Positions 18,063 through 26,870 are shown, counted from the stretch's first letter. The stretch: 49,795 bases of DNA from Desulfitobacterium sp038181555 (GCF_038181555.1 NZ_JBBWUA010000024.1:1-49795); one strand, 5' to 3'. Notes: generated from the letters alone by a model not told the origin. Numbers and translations are program-made.

Positions 18063-18458
18063 TTATGAACAGCTTCCTCCGCAACCGGAACATCCAGAGT
18101 CGCAAGAGCAGCCTCCACCATTAGGATCATTGGCAATTGCTTGGGCCAAAACACCATTGATGGTATCGAGCATTTTTGTGAATTGCTCTTGAGCTTGTAG
18201 ATAAGCAGCGATAGGAGGATACCCTTCTACTTTAGCTTCCATAGCTTCAATAGCTTGTTGAATTTCCTCAGTTAACTCTTGACCTCCGGCTTGGAGCTCA
18301 TATACTCGCTGTTGTTCATTTTGAAATTCGGCAATGATTTGTTGAGCTTGTTCGTCAGCCATCATTGCTCCTTCTGTGCTGCGTAAGTTTTGAAGTTCGA
18401 CACTTTGTGCGATCGCTGCAGCTAGGACTTCGGCTTTTTCCATAATATCTGCCGTCAT
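18063..18458 (-). CDS. ymcA/ricA-like: YlbF/YmcA (Ric complex) family protein with cysteine-rich tail
   Basis: A 131-aa all-helical protein of the YlbF/YmcA family (PF06133). Heptad-like helices fill residues 1-108, then a glycine-rich tail carries five Cys (GGGCSCDSGCSGCGGSCS). In Bacillus the YmcA-YlbF-YaaT (Ric) complex binds [4Fe-4S] clusters and affects mRNA processing, competence and sporulation. The order miaB - this gene - mutS matches Bacillus miaB (ymcB) - ymcA - cotE - mutS with cotE absent, which supports a YmcA assignment over YlbF. The tail suggests a metal or Fe-S site. The ATG has GGAGG upstream at a normal distance. The ortholog name is an inference from synteny. Confidence 0.8.
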   Translation of the reverse strand: MTADIMEKAEVLAAAIAQSVELQNLRSTEGAMMADEQAQQIIAEFQNEQQRVYELQAGGQELTEEIQQAIEAMEAKVEGYPPIAAYLQAQEQFTKMLDTINGVLAQAIANDPNGGGCSCDSGCSGCGGSCS

Positions 18459-18537
18459 TACAACACCTCCATGTTCGTTTGATTCTACACTTTTTCTTTG
18501 ATTCCTGCTTTCGACTTTTAAATTAATTATATTGGAA

Positions 18538-19869
18538 TTACTCAGTTAACTCACCGTAGAGAGTCCAGGCGCTTGCATCTTGAATAATAACCTGAACGAG
18601 GGTGCCGATCTGCCTAGGTTCTCCCGAGAAGACCACCAGTTCATTGCCCCGGGTACGCCCTGTTAGACGGTCAGGGTTTGCTTTACTTGGGCCCTCAACT
18701 AGAACTTCGTAAGTATGCCCAATCATTTTTTGCCGCCAAGCAAGACTTTGGGCATTTTGAAGATTAATCAGTCGTTGCAAGCGATGTTTCTTAATATCCA
18801 GCGGAAGCTGTTCTTCCATCCGAGCAGCCGCTGTGCCGGAACGTTTAGAATACATAAAGGTAAAGGCTTGACTATAGGTTACTTCACTGATCAAGTCCAA
18901 GGTCTGTGCAAAATCCTCTTCTGTCTCACTGGGAAAACCCACGATTATATCTGTTGTTATACTGGCTTGGGGGATCCGTTTTTTGATTTCGTCAATTCGA
19001 CTTAGATAGTATTCCCTTGTGTATTTACGATTCATACGTTGAAGAATATCATTGCTTCCGGCTTGGCATGGTAGATGGATGTGTTCGCAGAGATGTTGAC
19101 CGGTAGCAATAACTTCAATCAATTTGTCTGAAAGATCTTTGGGATGGGAGGTCATAAAGCGTACGCGCCATAACCCCGGAATAGCGTCCACATCCTTCAG
19201 CAAATCAGCAAAATCATAAGGGGGTTGCAAATCTTGGCCGTAGGAGTTGACATTTTGGCCTAGCAAAGTAACTTCTCGGCAACCGGATTTAACTAGGGCA
19301 TTTATTTCTGCGATGATCTCCTGGGGATGACGGCTACGCTCCCGTCCACGGACATGGGGAACGATACAATAAGTGCAAAAATTATCGCAGCCATAGCTGA
19401 TATTCACAAAAGCCTTCAGCTTCCCCTTTTCAGCGAGGGGCACCGACTCCAGGGTTTCTTTCGGTTTTTCCCAGACTTCAGCCACTTTTCCTTCGTCAGA
19501 TTCATCGAGGAGACGTTGAAACTCATGGATATTATGGGTGCCTGCCCAAATATCCACATGGGGTGCTCTCTTTTTTAGACGTTCTAAGGCTCCCGGTTGT
19601 TGAACCATGCATCCCGAAATAGCGATTTTTAATTGGGGGTTTATAGCTTTCAGACGTTTAAGTTCGCCGATTTTACCAAGTATCTTATTTTCGGCACTTT
19701 CGCGAACACAACAGGTATTGATTATGATAAGGTCGGCATGTTCCAGGTCTTGTGAAGGAGTATACCCTTTTTGGCTGGAGATCTCCGTTAAGGTATCTGC
19801 ATCACGCTCTGACATTTGGCAGCCATATGCTAAAGTGACGACCCTTTTCTCTGATTTCGCTGTTGGCAT
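18538..19869 (-). CDS. miaB: tRNA-2-methylthio-N6-dimethylallyladenosine synthase
   Basis: Radical-SAM methylthiotransferase that converts i6A37 to ms2i6A37. The N-terminal UPF0004 domain has three cluster Cys (YGCQMSERDA, NTCCVRES, SGCMVQQPG). The radical-SAM CxxxCxxC is CDNFCTYC, followed by VPHVRGRERSR. A TRAM domain occupies the C-terminus (from about residue 376). The first ATG at 19920 has no ribosome site; ATG at 19869 has AGGAG 13 bases upstream, and an in-frame TTG at 19878 sits about 4 bases from it, so either is possible. I use 19869, giving 443 aa. It pairs functionally with miaA (8435-9379). Confidence 0.94.
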   Translation of the reverse strand: MPTAKSEKRVVTLAYGCQMSERDADTLTEISSQKGYTPSQDLEHADLIIINTCCVRESAENKILGKIGELKRLKAINPQLKIAISGCMVQQPGALERLKKRAPHVDIWAGTHNIHEFQRLLDESDEGKVAEVWEKPKETLESVPLAEKGKLKAFVNISYGCDNFCTYCIVPHVRGRERSRHPQEIIAEINALVKSGCREVTLLGQNVNSYGQDLQPPYDFADLLKDVDAIPGLWRVRFMTSHPKDLSDKLIEVIATGQHLCEHIHLPCQAGSNDILQRMNRKYTREYYLSRIDEIKKRIPQASITTDIIVGFPSETEEDFAQTLDLISEVTYSQAFTFMYSKRSGTAAARMEEQLPLDIKKHRLQRLINLQNAQSLAWRQKMIGHTYEVLVEGPSKANPDRLTGRTRGNELVVFSGEPRQIGTLVQVIIQDASAWTLYGELTE

Positions 19870-20093
19870 GTTGATCAATTCACTCCTGAAAGTAGTATTG
19901 TTCTTCTTAAAGGATAACATAGTTCAATTATTGTCGCCAGTCAAGCCGAATTTCTAACCGAAAATACAAATTTCTAACTTAGAGACATAGTAGCCAAGTC
20001 TGCAATAATTGAAACTCAATTATATTTTACCTGCACTTTCGCATGTGTAGAAGCCATCTGGTTTGGGTATCCTTAATGATGGAGGTGATATGC

Positions 20094-20267
20094 ATGATGG
20101 ATAGTCCAAAAGTTTTGTGCAATGTTGTCGAGTGTAAGTATAACGAGGCTGCCAAGAAATGTACAGCCGGATCTATTCAAGTAACTAAGCATCATGGAGA
20201 AGTACGCTCAACAGAAGCAACTGACTGTGGTACATTCGAATTAGGTAATGGTCGGGAAAAAGTTTAG
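20094..20267 (+). CDS. DUF1540 domain protein
   Basis: A 57-aa protein with the DUF1540 Cys pattern (CNVVECKYN, then KKCTAGSIQV, then ATDCGTFE), which suggests binding of one metal ion. The family is common in Clostridia and often linked to spore formers, but its function is unknown. GGAGG (20081-20085) lies 8 bases before the ATG at 20094; a second ATG follows directly. Earlier in-frame starts back to 20043 have no ribosome site. It is divergent from miaB and closed by a bidirectional terminator. Confidence 0.8.
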   Translation: MMDSPKVLCNVVECKYNEAAKKCTAGSIQVTKHHGEVRSTEATDCGTFELGNGREKV

Positions 20268-20284
20268 GCTAAGACAGCAGTACA

Positions 20285-20311
20285 AAGGGAACCGGATCAT
20301 CCGGTTCCCTT
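20285..20311. terminator. Bidirectional terminator between the DUF1540 gene and the hydrogenase operon
   Basis: AAGGGAACCGGAT (20285-20297) and ATCCGGTTCCCTT (20299-20311) form a perfect inverted repeat with a very small central loop, between the converging DUF1540 and hydrogenase-protease genes. Confidence 0.75.
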
Positions 20312-20353
20312 ATTCTATAATCGTCAAGAATGTTGTGAAGCAACTAGGATTTA

Positions 20354-20848
20354 TTAAAGATTAATTCGGCGAAACTCGCCTTTCTCGGCAATGTTTTGGA
20401 TCTCTTGTAAAACTAAATCCTTAACTCTAGGCAATACATCTCGAATCTCAGGAGTTAACTCTAAGCCCATCTCAAGGCTCTTGGGTTGAACACCAAAGAT
20501 GAGAGTTTTAGGCGCGGTTCCCAAGATGTTGGCCATGGCTAAAACTTCGAGAATGCCAACCTGATGAAAGGAGACCTCATACTGAGAAGGCATCACGCGA
20601 ATATCCTCCGGTTCAAATCTGAAAATTGCTCCGGGTTCATCTTTCGCGTTAATCGCGTCAACGATGATCAGATAGTCTACCTCTTTGATGAGATGGACCA
20701 ATTCAAGCCCAGCTGTTCCACCTTCAAGCAACTCGACGAAATCAGGTAACGGCTCTTGAGCTAAAACATTGAGAAATTGAACCCCCAGTCCTTCATCTGA
20801 AAGAAGTACATTTCCGACTCCCATAACCATTATTTTATGTTGCTGCAT
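20354..20848 (-). CDS. hyaD/hupD: [NiFe] hydrogenase maturation protease
   Basis: Endopeptidase of the HyaD/HybD family that removes the C-terminal peptide of the hydrogenase large subunit after nickel insertion. The sequence has GVGNVLLSDEGLGVQ (Glu/Asp metal ligand), LLEGGTAGLELVHLI, IIVDAIN and the metal-site His in SFHQVGILEVL, all typical. ATG at 20848 has AAGGAG 8 bases upstream and gives 164 aa, the usual size; earlier in-frame starts back to 20899 have no ribosome site. It is the last gene of the hydrogenase operon, and its substrate is the large subunit encoded two genes upstream. Confidence 0.9.
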   Translation of the reverse strand: MQQHKIMVMGVGNVLLSDEGLGVQFLNVLAQEPLPDFVELLEGGTAGLELVHLIKEVDYLIIVDAINAKDEPGAIFRFEPEDIRVMPSQYEVSFHQVGILEVLAMANILGTAPKTLIFGVQPKSLEMGLELTPEIRDVLPRVKDLVLQEIQNIAEKGEFRRINL

Positions 20849-20926
20849 TCCATTGACTCCTTCTAAGACTTTATCTACTTTGAATATTACGTTGTCCAAA
20901 GCACATCGTCAAGGGAACGGTGTTGA

Positions 20927-21550
20927 TTAGCGTTGCACGGAAGAGGTTTTTCCTGTCGCGGCGCTTCTTTTCTTTTTGCGATCGATCCCAAAGAACATAT
21001 ACCATAATTGATCAATGGCTTCAGTGAATACCATATAGATATGGACAGCAATAATCGCAATAAACAGCCAGGTGATGACGAAGTGGAATCCTCTAATAGC
21101 GGCCAATCCACCTAGGGTAGCCTCTAAGGAGGCAAACTTCATCGGTAAATAGAGCAAAGCTCCCGTAATGATTTGCAGAACAGCCAGAATGGGCAGACCA
21201 ATATAGGCTAGCTTTTGCATGGGATTATAGGCATTGGGGTTATCTGGATGATTCTTTTGCAAAAACAAATAATACTTGATCTGAGGCATAAAACCCTTGA
21301 CATCATGTGTGTTGAGGAAAAACTTCTTGAAATCTCTATCCTTAGTAAAAAAGGAGATGTAGAATCGAACAATCCCTGTGAAAATCAAGCTGTACATAAA
21401 GAAGAAATGAATGTTGCGGATGGCATTCATAGGCATTCCCTCATAGGGAGAATGAATCAGTAAGCCTGTGGTAATCAAGGCTACGAAATTGATCAAGTTA
21501 ATCCAATGGGTAATCCGATGAGATAACGGATGTTCTGCGGGATTAGCCAT
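20927..21550 (-). CDS. hyaC/hupC: Hydrogenase cytochrome b subunit
   Basis: Integral membrane dihaem cytochrome b that passes electrons from the small subunit to menaquinone. Four hydrophobic segments are visible: residues about 17-35, 48-68, 120-140 and 155-178. His residues for haem lie in SHRITHWIN, in FFMYSLIFTGIV-adjacent helices and in FHFVITWLFIAIIAVHIYM. The C-terminal tail is rich in Lys and Arg. ATG has AGGGG upstream. The gene directly follows the large subunit gene (40 bases), so the operon encodes a membrane-bound uptake enzyme. Confidence 0.88.
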   Translation of the reverse strand: MANPAEHPLSHRITHWINLINFVALITTGLLIHSPYEGMPMNAIRNIHFFFMYSLIFTGIVRFYISFFTKDRDFKKFFLNTHDVKGFMPQIKYYLFLQKNHPDNPNAYNPMQKLAYIGLPILAVLQIITGALLYLPMKFASLEATLGGLAAIRGFHFVITWLFIAIIAVHIYMVFTEAIDQLWYMFFGIDRKKKRSAATGKTSSVQR

Positions 21551-21589
21551 ATTTTCCCCTCACTTTCCTATTCGTTCTTATTAACCCTA

Positions 21590-23146
21590 TTAACCGATGC
21601 GAAATTTGCGGATTTCGTTCGTTTGCGGATCAATAAGGTGAATAGCACAAGCTAAGCAAGGATCATACGAACGGATAACCCGGACGATGTTGATGGGGTT
21701 ATTTTCATCCGGAATAGGAACACCAATCAAGGCTTTTTCTAAGGGGCCGTAATTCCCTTGGGCATCCTTAGGGGAGAAGTTCCAGGTGGTAGGAACAACC
21801 ATTTGATAATTTTCGGTGACATGGTCCTTGATTTTAATCCAATGACCCAAGGCACCGCGTGGAACTTCAGTTAAGCCTATTCCTTGACCGACTGCCGGGG
21901 CATTCCAATGGTCCGTATCATGGATTCTAAGGCCTTTGCCCATTTCTGCTTCTAATTGGTTAACCCAGTTGATCATTTCTTTAGCCAATATAACAGTTTC
22001 AAAGGCACGTGCTGCATGGCGAGCAACAGCACCAGGCTTAATGTTGTATTTCGCAATAATATCCATCAATCCTTTGGGCTGAAGGACAAGCATACGAGCC
22101 AAGGGGCCTACTTCAACAGGTTTCCCATCATAACGCGGAGCCTTGACAAAGGAATACGCATCGGTTCTGGAGAGATCAGGCACGGTGTCCGAATCAAAAG
22201 GATGGTCTCCCTTCGGGCTATCTTTATACCAAGCCCGTGTTACTCCTTCGGTTATTTTGCTCTGATCAATAGTCATAACCTTGCTCAAATCGCCATCAAG
22301 GACAATGCCGGATTTGAAGAGGAAGTCTTTTCCTTCATCATCCTGACCAAAGCCACCATAAGACAGGTAGTTACCATAGCTACCCCCTACTCCAGCTTGG
22401 GCAAGAGGAAGTAAGGGACCAGTTCCAAATGTTAAAACATCTTGCAAATAGATGTTCTCAAGGTAGTCGATTTGCTCGAGCAACATCGAACGAAACTGTT
22501 CGACAACTTCAATGTTGGGAAGGATGGTCACCCCACCTACAACAATGGAGGATTGATGTGGTTGTTTACCGGCAAAGAGAGCCGACATTTTCTTAGCCCG
22601 CGCTTGCATGTCGAGAGCCTTCAAATAGTGGGAAACAGCAAGCGTGACAAGTTCAGGATCATTGACACAGAATTCATCAGGTTCATAACGCGGTGTCAAA
22701 GGAGCCGTATCACCGGCAGCTATTAACTTACCAATTTTATCTTTAACCTTAAGCAGACCAGCATCTTGACCCTGGTATTTGGCAACCGCGGTGATATCTA
22801 TGTAGTCTAAAGCACTTAAGTGATAGAAGTGCAAGGGATGGTCATGGAGCCACATAGCACCCATCATCAGATTGCGAATGAGTCTTCCCCCTGCCGGAAC
22901 CTTTGCCCCAAAGGCTTGATCTAAAGCTAGGGACGAAGCCCAGCCATGGGAGCCTGCACAAACCCCACATGTCCTCTCAGTAACATAGGTAGCATCCCGA
23001 GGATCACGACCTCTTAAGAGGGGTTCAAACCCACGATACATGGTACCGATCGATTTGGCGTCGGTAATAACACCATTGGTGACTTCTACTTCTACTTTCA
23101 AGTGACCCTCAATTCGGGTCACGGGATCAATAATTACTGTACCCAT
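21590..23146 (-). CDS. hyaB/hupL: [NiFe] hydrogenase large subunit
   Basis: Carries the Ni-Fe(CN)2CO active site that oxidises H2. The N-terminal nickel motif is RTCGVCAGSH and the C-terminal one is DPCLACAIH. The His ends the mature chain; the remaining LIDPQTNEIRKFRIG would be cut off by the maturation protease encoded downstream. At 518 aa it is a normal group-1 large subunit. ATG has AAGGAGG about 8 bases upstream, placed within the end of the small-subunit gene (4-base gap). Confidence 0.95.
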   Translation of the reverse strand: MGTVIIDPVTRIEGHLKVEVEVTNGVITDAKSIGTMYRGFEPLLRGRDPRDATYVTERTCGVCAGSHGWASSLALDQAFGAKVPAGGRLIRNLMMGAMWLHDHPLHFYHLSALDYIDITAVAKYQGQDAGLLKVKDKIGKLIAAGDTAPLTPRYEPDEFCVNDPELVTLAVSHYLKALDMQARAKKMSALFAGKQPHQSSIVVGGVTILPNIEVVEQFRSMLLEQIDYLENIYLQDVLTFGTGPLLPLAQAGVGGSYGNYLSYGGFGQDDEGKDFLFKSGIVLDGDLSKVMTIDQSKITEGVTRAWYKDSPKGDHPFDSDTVPDLSRTDAYSFVKAPRYDGKPVEVGPLARMLVLQPKGLMDIIAKYNIKPGAVARHAARAFETVILAKEMINWVNQLEAEMGKGLRIHDTDHWNAPAVGQGIGLTEVPRGALGHWIKIKDHVTENYQMVVPTTWNFSPKDAQGNYGPLEKALIGVPIPDENNPINIVRVIRSYDPCLACAIHLIDPQTNEIRKFRIG

Positions 23147-23149
23147 GGC

Positions 23150-24238
23150 TTAGTCCTCCTTCTCATGCTCAGAGTCATTATTTTTAAGTCTTCCGCTGGC
23201 CACTGTGGCAACAAGATGGGCACCCAATCCAAGAACTGTAGCACCACCGACAACTTTTCCTACCGTATCAGCATTGATCTGACCCAAACCTGGCAAGGAG
23301 AAGTTCTCTTGTTTTGAATAAAGAGGGCTGAATTGACCATAGAAATCCGATTCGGAACATCCTGAGCAGGGAGAACCGGCATTGATACAGAAGTTCGCAT
23401 TGTCATTCCACCAAACTTGAGCACAGTCTGTATAGGTTTTAGGACCTTTACAGCCTTTAAGAATTAGGCAATAATCCTTTTGGGAAGGATCATTCCAATC
23501 GGCTAAGAAATTGCCGGCTTCGAATTGGCCGCGACGCGGACAATTATCATGAAGGAGCTTTCCATAATATATGAGAGGGCGAGCCTGTTCATCCAGCTCG
23601 GGCACAGCGTTGAAAGTGAGATAATAGACAATAGTGCCGATAAGGGTATTCGGTTTGACTGGGCAGCAGGGAAGATTGATGACTGGAGTGGAGATATTGT
23701 TCTTTTGCAACAATTCTCTTACCCCAATAGGGTTTATTTCACATGCTCCGGGGATGCCTGCACCATCTGTAGCACAGCTACCAATGGCAATGATGGCTTG
23801 AGCCTTTTGAGCGGCTTCTAAGACAGTCTCGCGGAAGGGCTTACCCCCTACCATACAGTAGGAATCAGTCTCTTTTGATGCCGGAACGGAACCCTCGACA
23901 ACAAGGACGAACTTTTCGTCAAGAGCATCTTGGTAGGCCTGTTCTGCCACATGTCCAGAGGCGGCCATAATAGTCTCATGGTATCGAATGGATAGAGTGT
24001 CAAGAATTATTGATTCAATACTGGGATTAAGAGTCGCCAGTAAGGACTCACTACAGCCAGTACATTCCATACCATGCAACCAGATTACCGGGGGCTTCTG
24101 TAATGCTGCCTCCACTGCTTTCGCAGCCTGTGGAGTCAGTACTTCAGGCAGTCCGAGGGCAGCGGTCGTAGCAGCCATCAGCTTCATGAAGTCGCGTCGA
24201 TTGATTCCGCGGGCTTGAAGAAAATCAAAATTTCCCAT
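23150..24238 (-). CDS. hyaA/hupS: [NiFe] hydrogenase small subunit, Tat-exported
   Basis: Electron-transfer subunit with three Fe-S clusters. A Tat signal (INRRDFMKLMAATTAALG) near the N-terminus exports the folded small-large pair, and a hydrophobic C-terminal helix (about residues 320-350, TVGKVVGGATVLGLGAHLV) anchors it. The proximal cluster motif is HGMECTGCSES, with CTGC as in standard oxygen-sensitive enzymes, not the CTCC of oxygen-tolerant ones. Medial and distal cluster Cys follow in LHDNCPRRG, KGCKGPKTYTDC and SPCSGCSESDF. ATG at 24238 has GGAGG 8 bases upstream and gives 362 aa; the in-frame start at 24262 has none. It is the first gene of the operon. Confidence 0.94.
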   Translation of the reverse strand: MGNFDFLQARGINRRDFMKLMAATTAALGLPEVLTPQAAKAVEAALQKPPVIWLHGMECTGCSESLLATLNPSIESIILDTLSIRYHETIMAASGHVAEQAYQDALDEKFVLVVEGSVPASKETDSYCMVGGKPFRETVLEAAQKAQAIIAIGSCATDGAGIPGACEINPIGVRELLQKNNISTPVINLPCCPVKPNTLIGTIVYYLTFNAVPELDEQARPLIYYGKLLHDNCPRRGQFEAGNFLADWNDPSQKDYCLILKGCKGPKTYTDCAQVWWNDNANFCINAGSPCSGCSESDFYGQFSPLYSKQENFSLPGLGQINADTVGKVVGGATVLGLGAHLVATVASGRLKNNDSEHEKED

Positions 24239-24268
24239 CAAAAATACCTCCATAGTCCTCAAATATAC

Positions 24269-24290
24269 TAGAATTTAAAAAAGAATTCTA
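24269..24290. repeat. Inverted repeat upstream of the hydrogenase small subunit gene
   Basis: TAGAATT (24269-24275) and AATTCTA (24284-24290) form a 7-8-7 inverted repeat about 30 bases before the hydrogenase start codon. It could be an operator, but the AT-rich surroundings make chance likely. Confidence 0.3.
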
Positions 24291-24425
24291 ATCTATAAAA
24301 AACTATATTCGGTATTCTCCGAAAAAGTCCTTTAAATATTTTCAATATTTCGTTATGTTCAAATATTCACTTAAATTTGCAAGTTAATTCACGAACTATT
24401 AGAACTTTTATTCTAAATCAAAGCG

Positions 24426-24451
24426 AAAAAAAATGAGGTTATCTCATTTTT
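24426..24451 (-). terminator. Terminator after dacF
   Basis: AAAAATGAG (24429-24437) pairs with CTCATTTTT (24443-24451), and eight T follow on the minus strand. It lies between the dacF stop (24463) and the hydrogenase operon promoter region (24239-24425), which holds no gene. Confidence 0.75.
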
Positions 24452-24462
24452 AGAAATATCCC

Positions 24463-25707
24463 TCACTTTAAATGTTCACAGCGTTCTCTTCGTAATCGCG
24501 CTCGTTCTTTGCGACGCTGGTTATGTTGTTTTTGTTGAATCACTGCGAAGAGGGTACTACCGCTGATCATAAACCCTAATCCTAACCATAAGGCAAAGGA
24601 TTTCTTTTGTTCGGTAACTTTCATCACGGTTCGATCTGCCGTCAGAGGAACGACAGTAATGCGCTCCTCCCCTTCCCACATTTCCAATTGAGTGATCCTT
24701 TGACCTGCCGTTACCTCAGATAAAGTTCCTGATACGGGCAAAATATTTGTACGTAGGTCAAGCGGGGTGCCATCCTTATTTTTAGTAACCCAGAGGGATT
24801 GATCTGTTATGAGTTGGATTGTTTGCCCTTGGACATCGATTTGTCCTAGGGATTCTCCTATCTCACTGTAGAGGGTATTTTCAAATTGTGCAAAACCATA
24901 ATCCAGTAAAGCTTGCATATCCGTATATATTTCACGACCTGGGGATTTAAGAATTACAGCAATTAGTTCGCGTCCATTCCGAGAGGAAGAAGTCACTAAG
25001 CAGTTTTTGGCAACCGCGGTGTAGCCGGTTTTCATTCCGGTTATAGAATCATCCTGCCAGAGAAGTTTGTTTTCATTGAACATTTCAATCGGAACATTCT
25101 CTGTTTCCCGTGGAATGACATGAGATTTAGTTTTGATATAATCGCGGAAGGTTGGATTAGCATAGGCAGCTTGGGCGATTCGAGCTAGATCGTGTGCTGT
25201 GGTATAGTGTTCTTCTTCTGTTAGCCCACTAGGATTCTTAAAGTGGGTGCCTTTAAGATTAAGCTCCGCCGCCTTTTGATTCATTAAGCCGACAAAAGTT
25301 GGTAAATCCCCACCGATGTGTTCGGCAATAGCTACAGCAGCATCATTTGCTGAGTTAAGTAAGAGTGCATAAAGCATATCATCAAGGGTGAGCTTCTCAC
25401 CAGGCTCTAGGTAGATGCGTGTACCATAGACGATTGAATAATCTAGCATGGTTTCACTAGCTGTAACAGTATCTTCAAGGTTGCCCAATTCGATGGCAAG
25501 GAGTCCTGTCATGATTTTAGTCGTACTCGCGGGAGCTAAGAGCTTGTCCCCATTTTTGCTAAAAAGCGTTTGCCCTGATTGAACATCGATTAAATAGGCA
25601 GCTTCTCCTTTAATTTCTGGTGGAGAAGCATTAGGATCGGCTAATATAACCGGAACGTTAAGAAAAAGTAAAAACAGTAATGTGATGATAGCTAGGACGC
25701 GTTTCAA
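24463..25707 (-). CDS. dacF: Serine-type D-Ala-D-Ala carboxypeptidase (DacF-like)
   Basis: Penicillin-binding S11 carboxypeptidase that trims peptidoglycan stem peptides. A signal peptide (LKRVLAIITLLFLLFLNVPVILA) precedes the catalytic domain. The SxxK is PASTTKIMTG, the SxN is NSANDAAVAI, and the KTG is GMKTGYTAVAK. A C-terminal PBP5-like beta domain follows, then a hydrophobic segment near residue 380 and a basic tail. The start is TTG at 25707, with AGGAGG 7 bases before it; the longer frame to 25779 would overlap the DegV gene and has no ribosome site. In Bacillus DacF is a forespore enzyme; here its position after degV suggests vegetative or dual use. Confidence 0.88.
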   Translation of the reverse strand: MKRVLAIITLLFLLFLNVPVILADPNASPPEIKGEAAYLIDVQSGQTLFSKNGDKLLAPASTTKIMTGLLAIELGNLEDTVTASETMLDYSIVYGTRIYLEPGEKLTLDDMLYALLLNSANDAAVAIAEHIGGDLPTFVGLMNQKAAELNLKGTHFKNPSGLTEEEHYTTAHDLARIAQAAYANPTFRDYIKTKSHVIPRETENVPIEMFNENKLLWQDDSITGMKTGYTAVAKNCLVTSSSRNGRELIAVILKSPGREIYTDMQALLDYGFAQFENTLYSEIGESLGQIDVQGQTIQLITDQSLWVTKNKDGTPLDLRTNILPVSGTLSEVTAGQRITQLEMWEGEERITVVPLTADRTVMKVTEQKKSFALWLGLGFMISGSTLFAVIQQKQHNQRRKERARLRRERCEHLK

Positions 25708-25721
25708 TGGTGTTCCTCCTA

Positions 25722-26567
25722 TTAGCGTTGATAGAATAAAGCGATCGTTCCGGGTCCAGTATGGCTGCCAACGACACACCCGATATCGCTGATGATAATA
25801 TCTTTGACGGATACGGTTAGTTTTATCTCTTCTGCTAATGATTGAGCTTCTTCAGGACATGCTGAGTGAGAAATCCCAATCACTTGGCTTTCCGGGTTGC
25901 GAATTTCTGCCTGTAAATAATCAAGCAATTTTTTTAAGGCAGCTTTACGGGAGCGTACTTTGGCTATAGGTTCGAGACGACCATCAGGTGTCATATGTAA
26001 GATAGGCTTTACATCAAGCAATCCACCCAAAAAGCCGGCAGTTTTACTGACGCGGCCTCCTTTTACTAAATATTCCAGGGTATCTAGGGTAATCACATAT
26101 CTCATCTGCTGACGAACCAACAAAATCTGTGACTCGGCTTCCTTCCAAGAGGTAGCTTTCTTAAGGATCTCGTTGGCCCGTAACGCGATGAGTCCATAGC
26201 CTAAAGAAGCACCTAAGCTATCAATAATATGTATTTTATCCGGTTGTGAACACATGTCTCGAACGATTTGAGCGGTGTTGTAGGTCGAACTCAATCCCGA
26301 GGACAAATGAATCGCAACAACTTCATGGCCTTGAGCTAAGATTGCCTCATAAGCATCTTTCAGTGTTCCCGGGTTGGGTTGTGAAGTCTTAGGAAGCTCT
26401 TTGAAAGATGTAAATCGAGGATAGAACTCATTTGGGAAAATATCTATTCCTTCATTATATGTTTTACCATCTATACTAACAGGCATAGGAACGACGACAA
26501 TGCCTTCTATGCGGCATAGTTCAAGTGGAAGATCTGATGAACTGTCAACAAGGACAACAAAACTCAT
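25722..26567 (-). CDS. DegV family fatty-acid-binding protein
   Basis: A 281-aa DegV-family (FakB-type) protein. It starts with VVLVDSSSDLP, and LSSGLSSTYNTA and SLGASLGYG are family motifs for the bound fatty-acid carboxylate. DegV proteins present fatty acids to a FakA kinase, which is not in the window, so function stays at family level. ATG has GGAG 8 bases upstream. It is 14 bases before the dacF start, and a terminator-like hairpin at 26651-26677 lies ahead of it. Confidence 0.9.
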   Translation of the reverse strand: MSFVVLVDSSSDLPLELCRIEGIVVVPMPVSIDGKTYNEGIDIFPNEFYPRFTSFKELPKTSQPNPGTLKDAYEAILAQGHEVVAIHLSSGLSSTYNTAQIVRDMCSQPDKIHIIDSLGASLGYGLIALRANEILKKATSWKEAESQILLVRQQMRYVITLDTLEYLVKGGRVSKTAGFLGGLLDVKPILHMTPDGRLEPIAKVRSRKAALKKLLDYLQAEIRNPESQVIGISHSACPEEAQSLAEEIKLTVSVKDIIISDIGCVVGSHTGPGTIALFYQR

Positions 26568-26650
26568 GCGATTACGCTCCTTTATTCTTGGTAGGTTAAT
26601 ATTCGTGAAAATCGCATATTTTTCCTGCCGAAATAGTAAAAGCGCTAAAC

Positions 26651-26677
26651 AAAAAAAAGCCCATAGGTATGGGCTTA
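26651..26677 (-). terminator. Terminator downstream of the 51-aa ORF
   Basis: AAGCCCATA and TATGGGCTT form a hairpin (26657-26675) with a run of at least eight T on the minus strand, ending the transcript of the small ORF ahead of degV. Confidence 0.75.
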
Positions 26678-26714
26678 TACTAGTTTATGTTAAGATGCGT
26701 GTAAATACTCATAT

Positions 26715-26870
26715 TCAATGAGTGAAATTCTGGTACGAGTTCAATTCTTGAACCATTAAATGATTATCCAAACTATTGATACAATGAATAGCGATAAAGC
26801 TTGTGAGCTCATGTTTCATGACCAAACGATAATTGACCTCTTCGGACTCAATCCACGTGACTAGAAACAT
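26715..26870 (-). CDS. Small hypothetical protein (51 aa)
   Basis: Open frame of 51 codons plus stop, from ATG at 26870 with GGGAGG 7 bases upstream. The protein begins MFLVTWIESEEVNYRL and ends NFTH. No recognisable domain. The good ribosome site and a dedicated downstream terminator support that it is expressed. It fills most of the gap between the degV and thioesterase genes. Confidence 0.55.
   Translation of the reverse strand: MFLVTWIESEEVNYRLVMKHELTSFIAIHCINSLDNHLMVQELNSYQNFTH

Noticed and set aside
21956..22414. 152-aa plus-strand frame over the hydrogenase large subunit
   Set aside because: Opposite strand of a strongly conserved hydrogenase gene, without ribosome site or family motifs.
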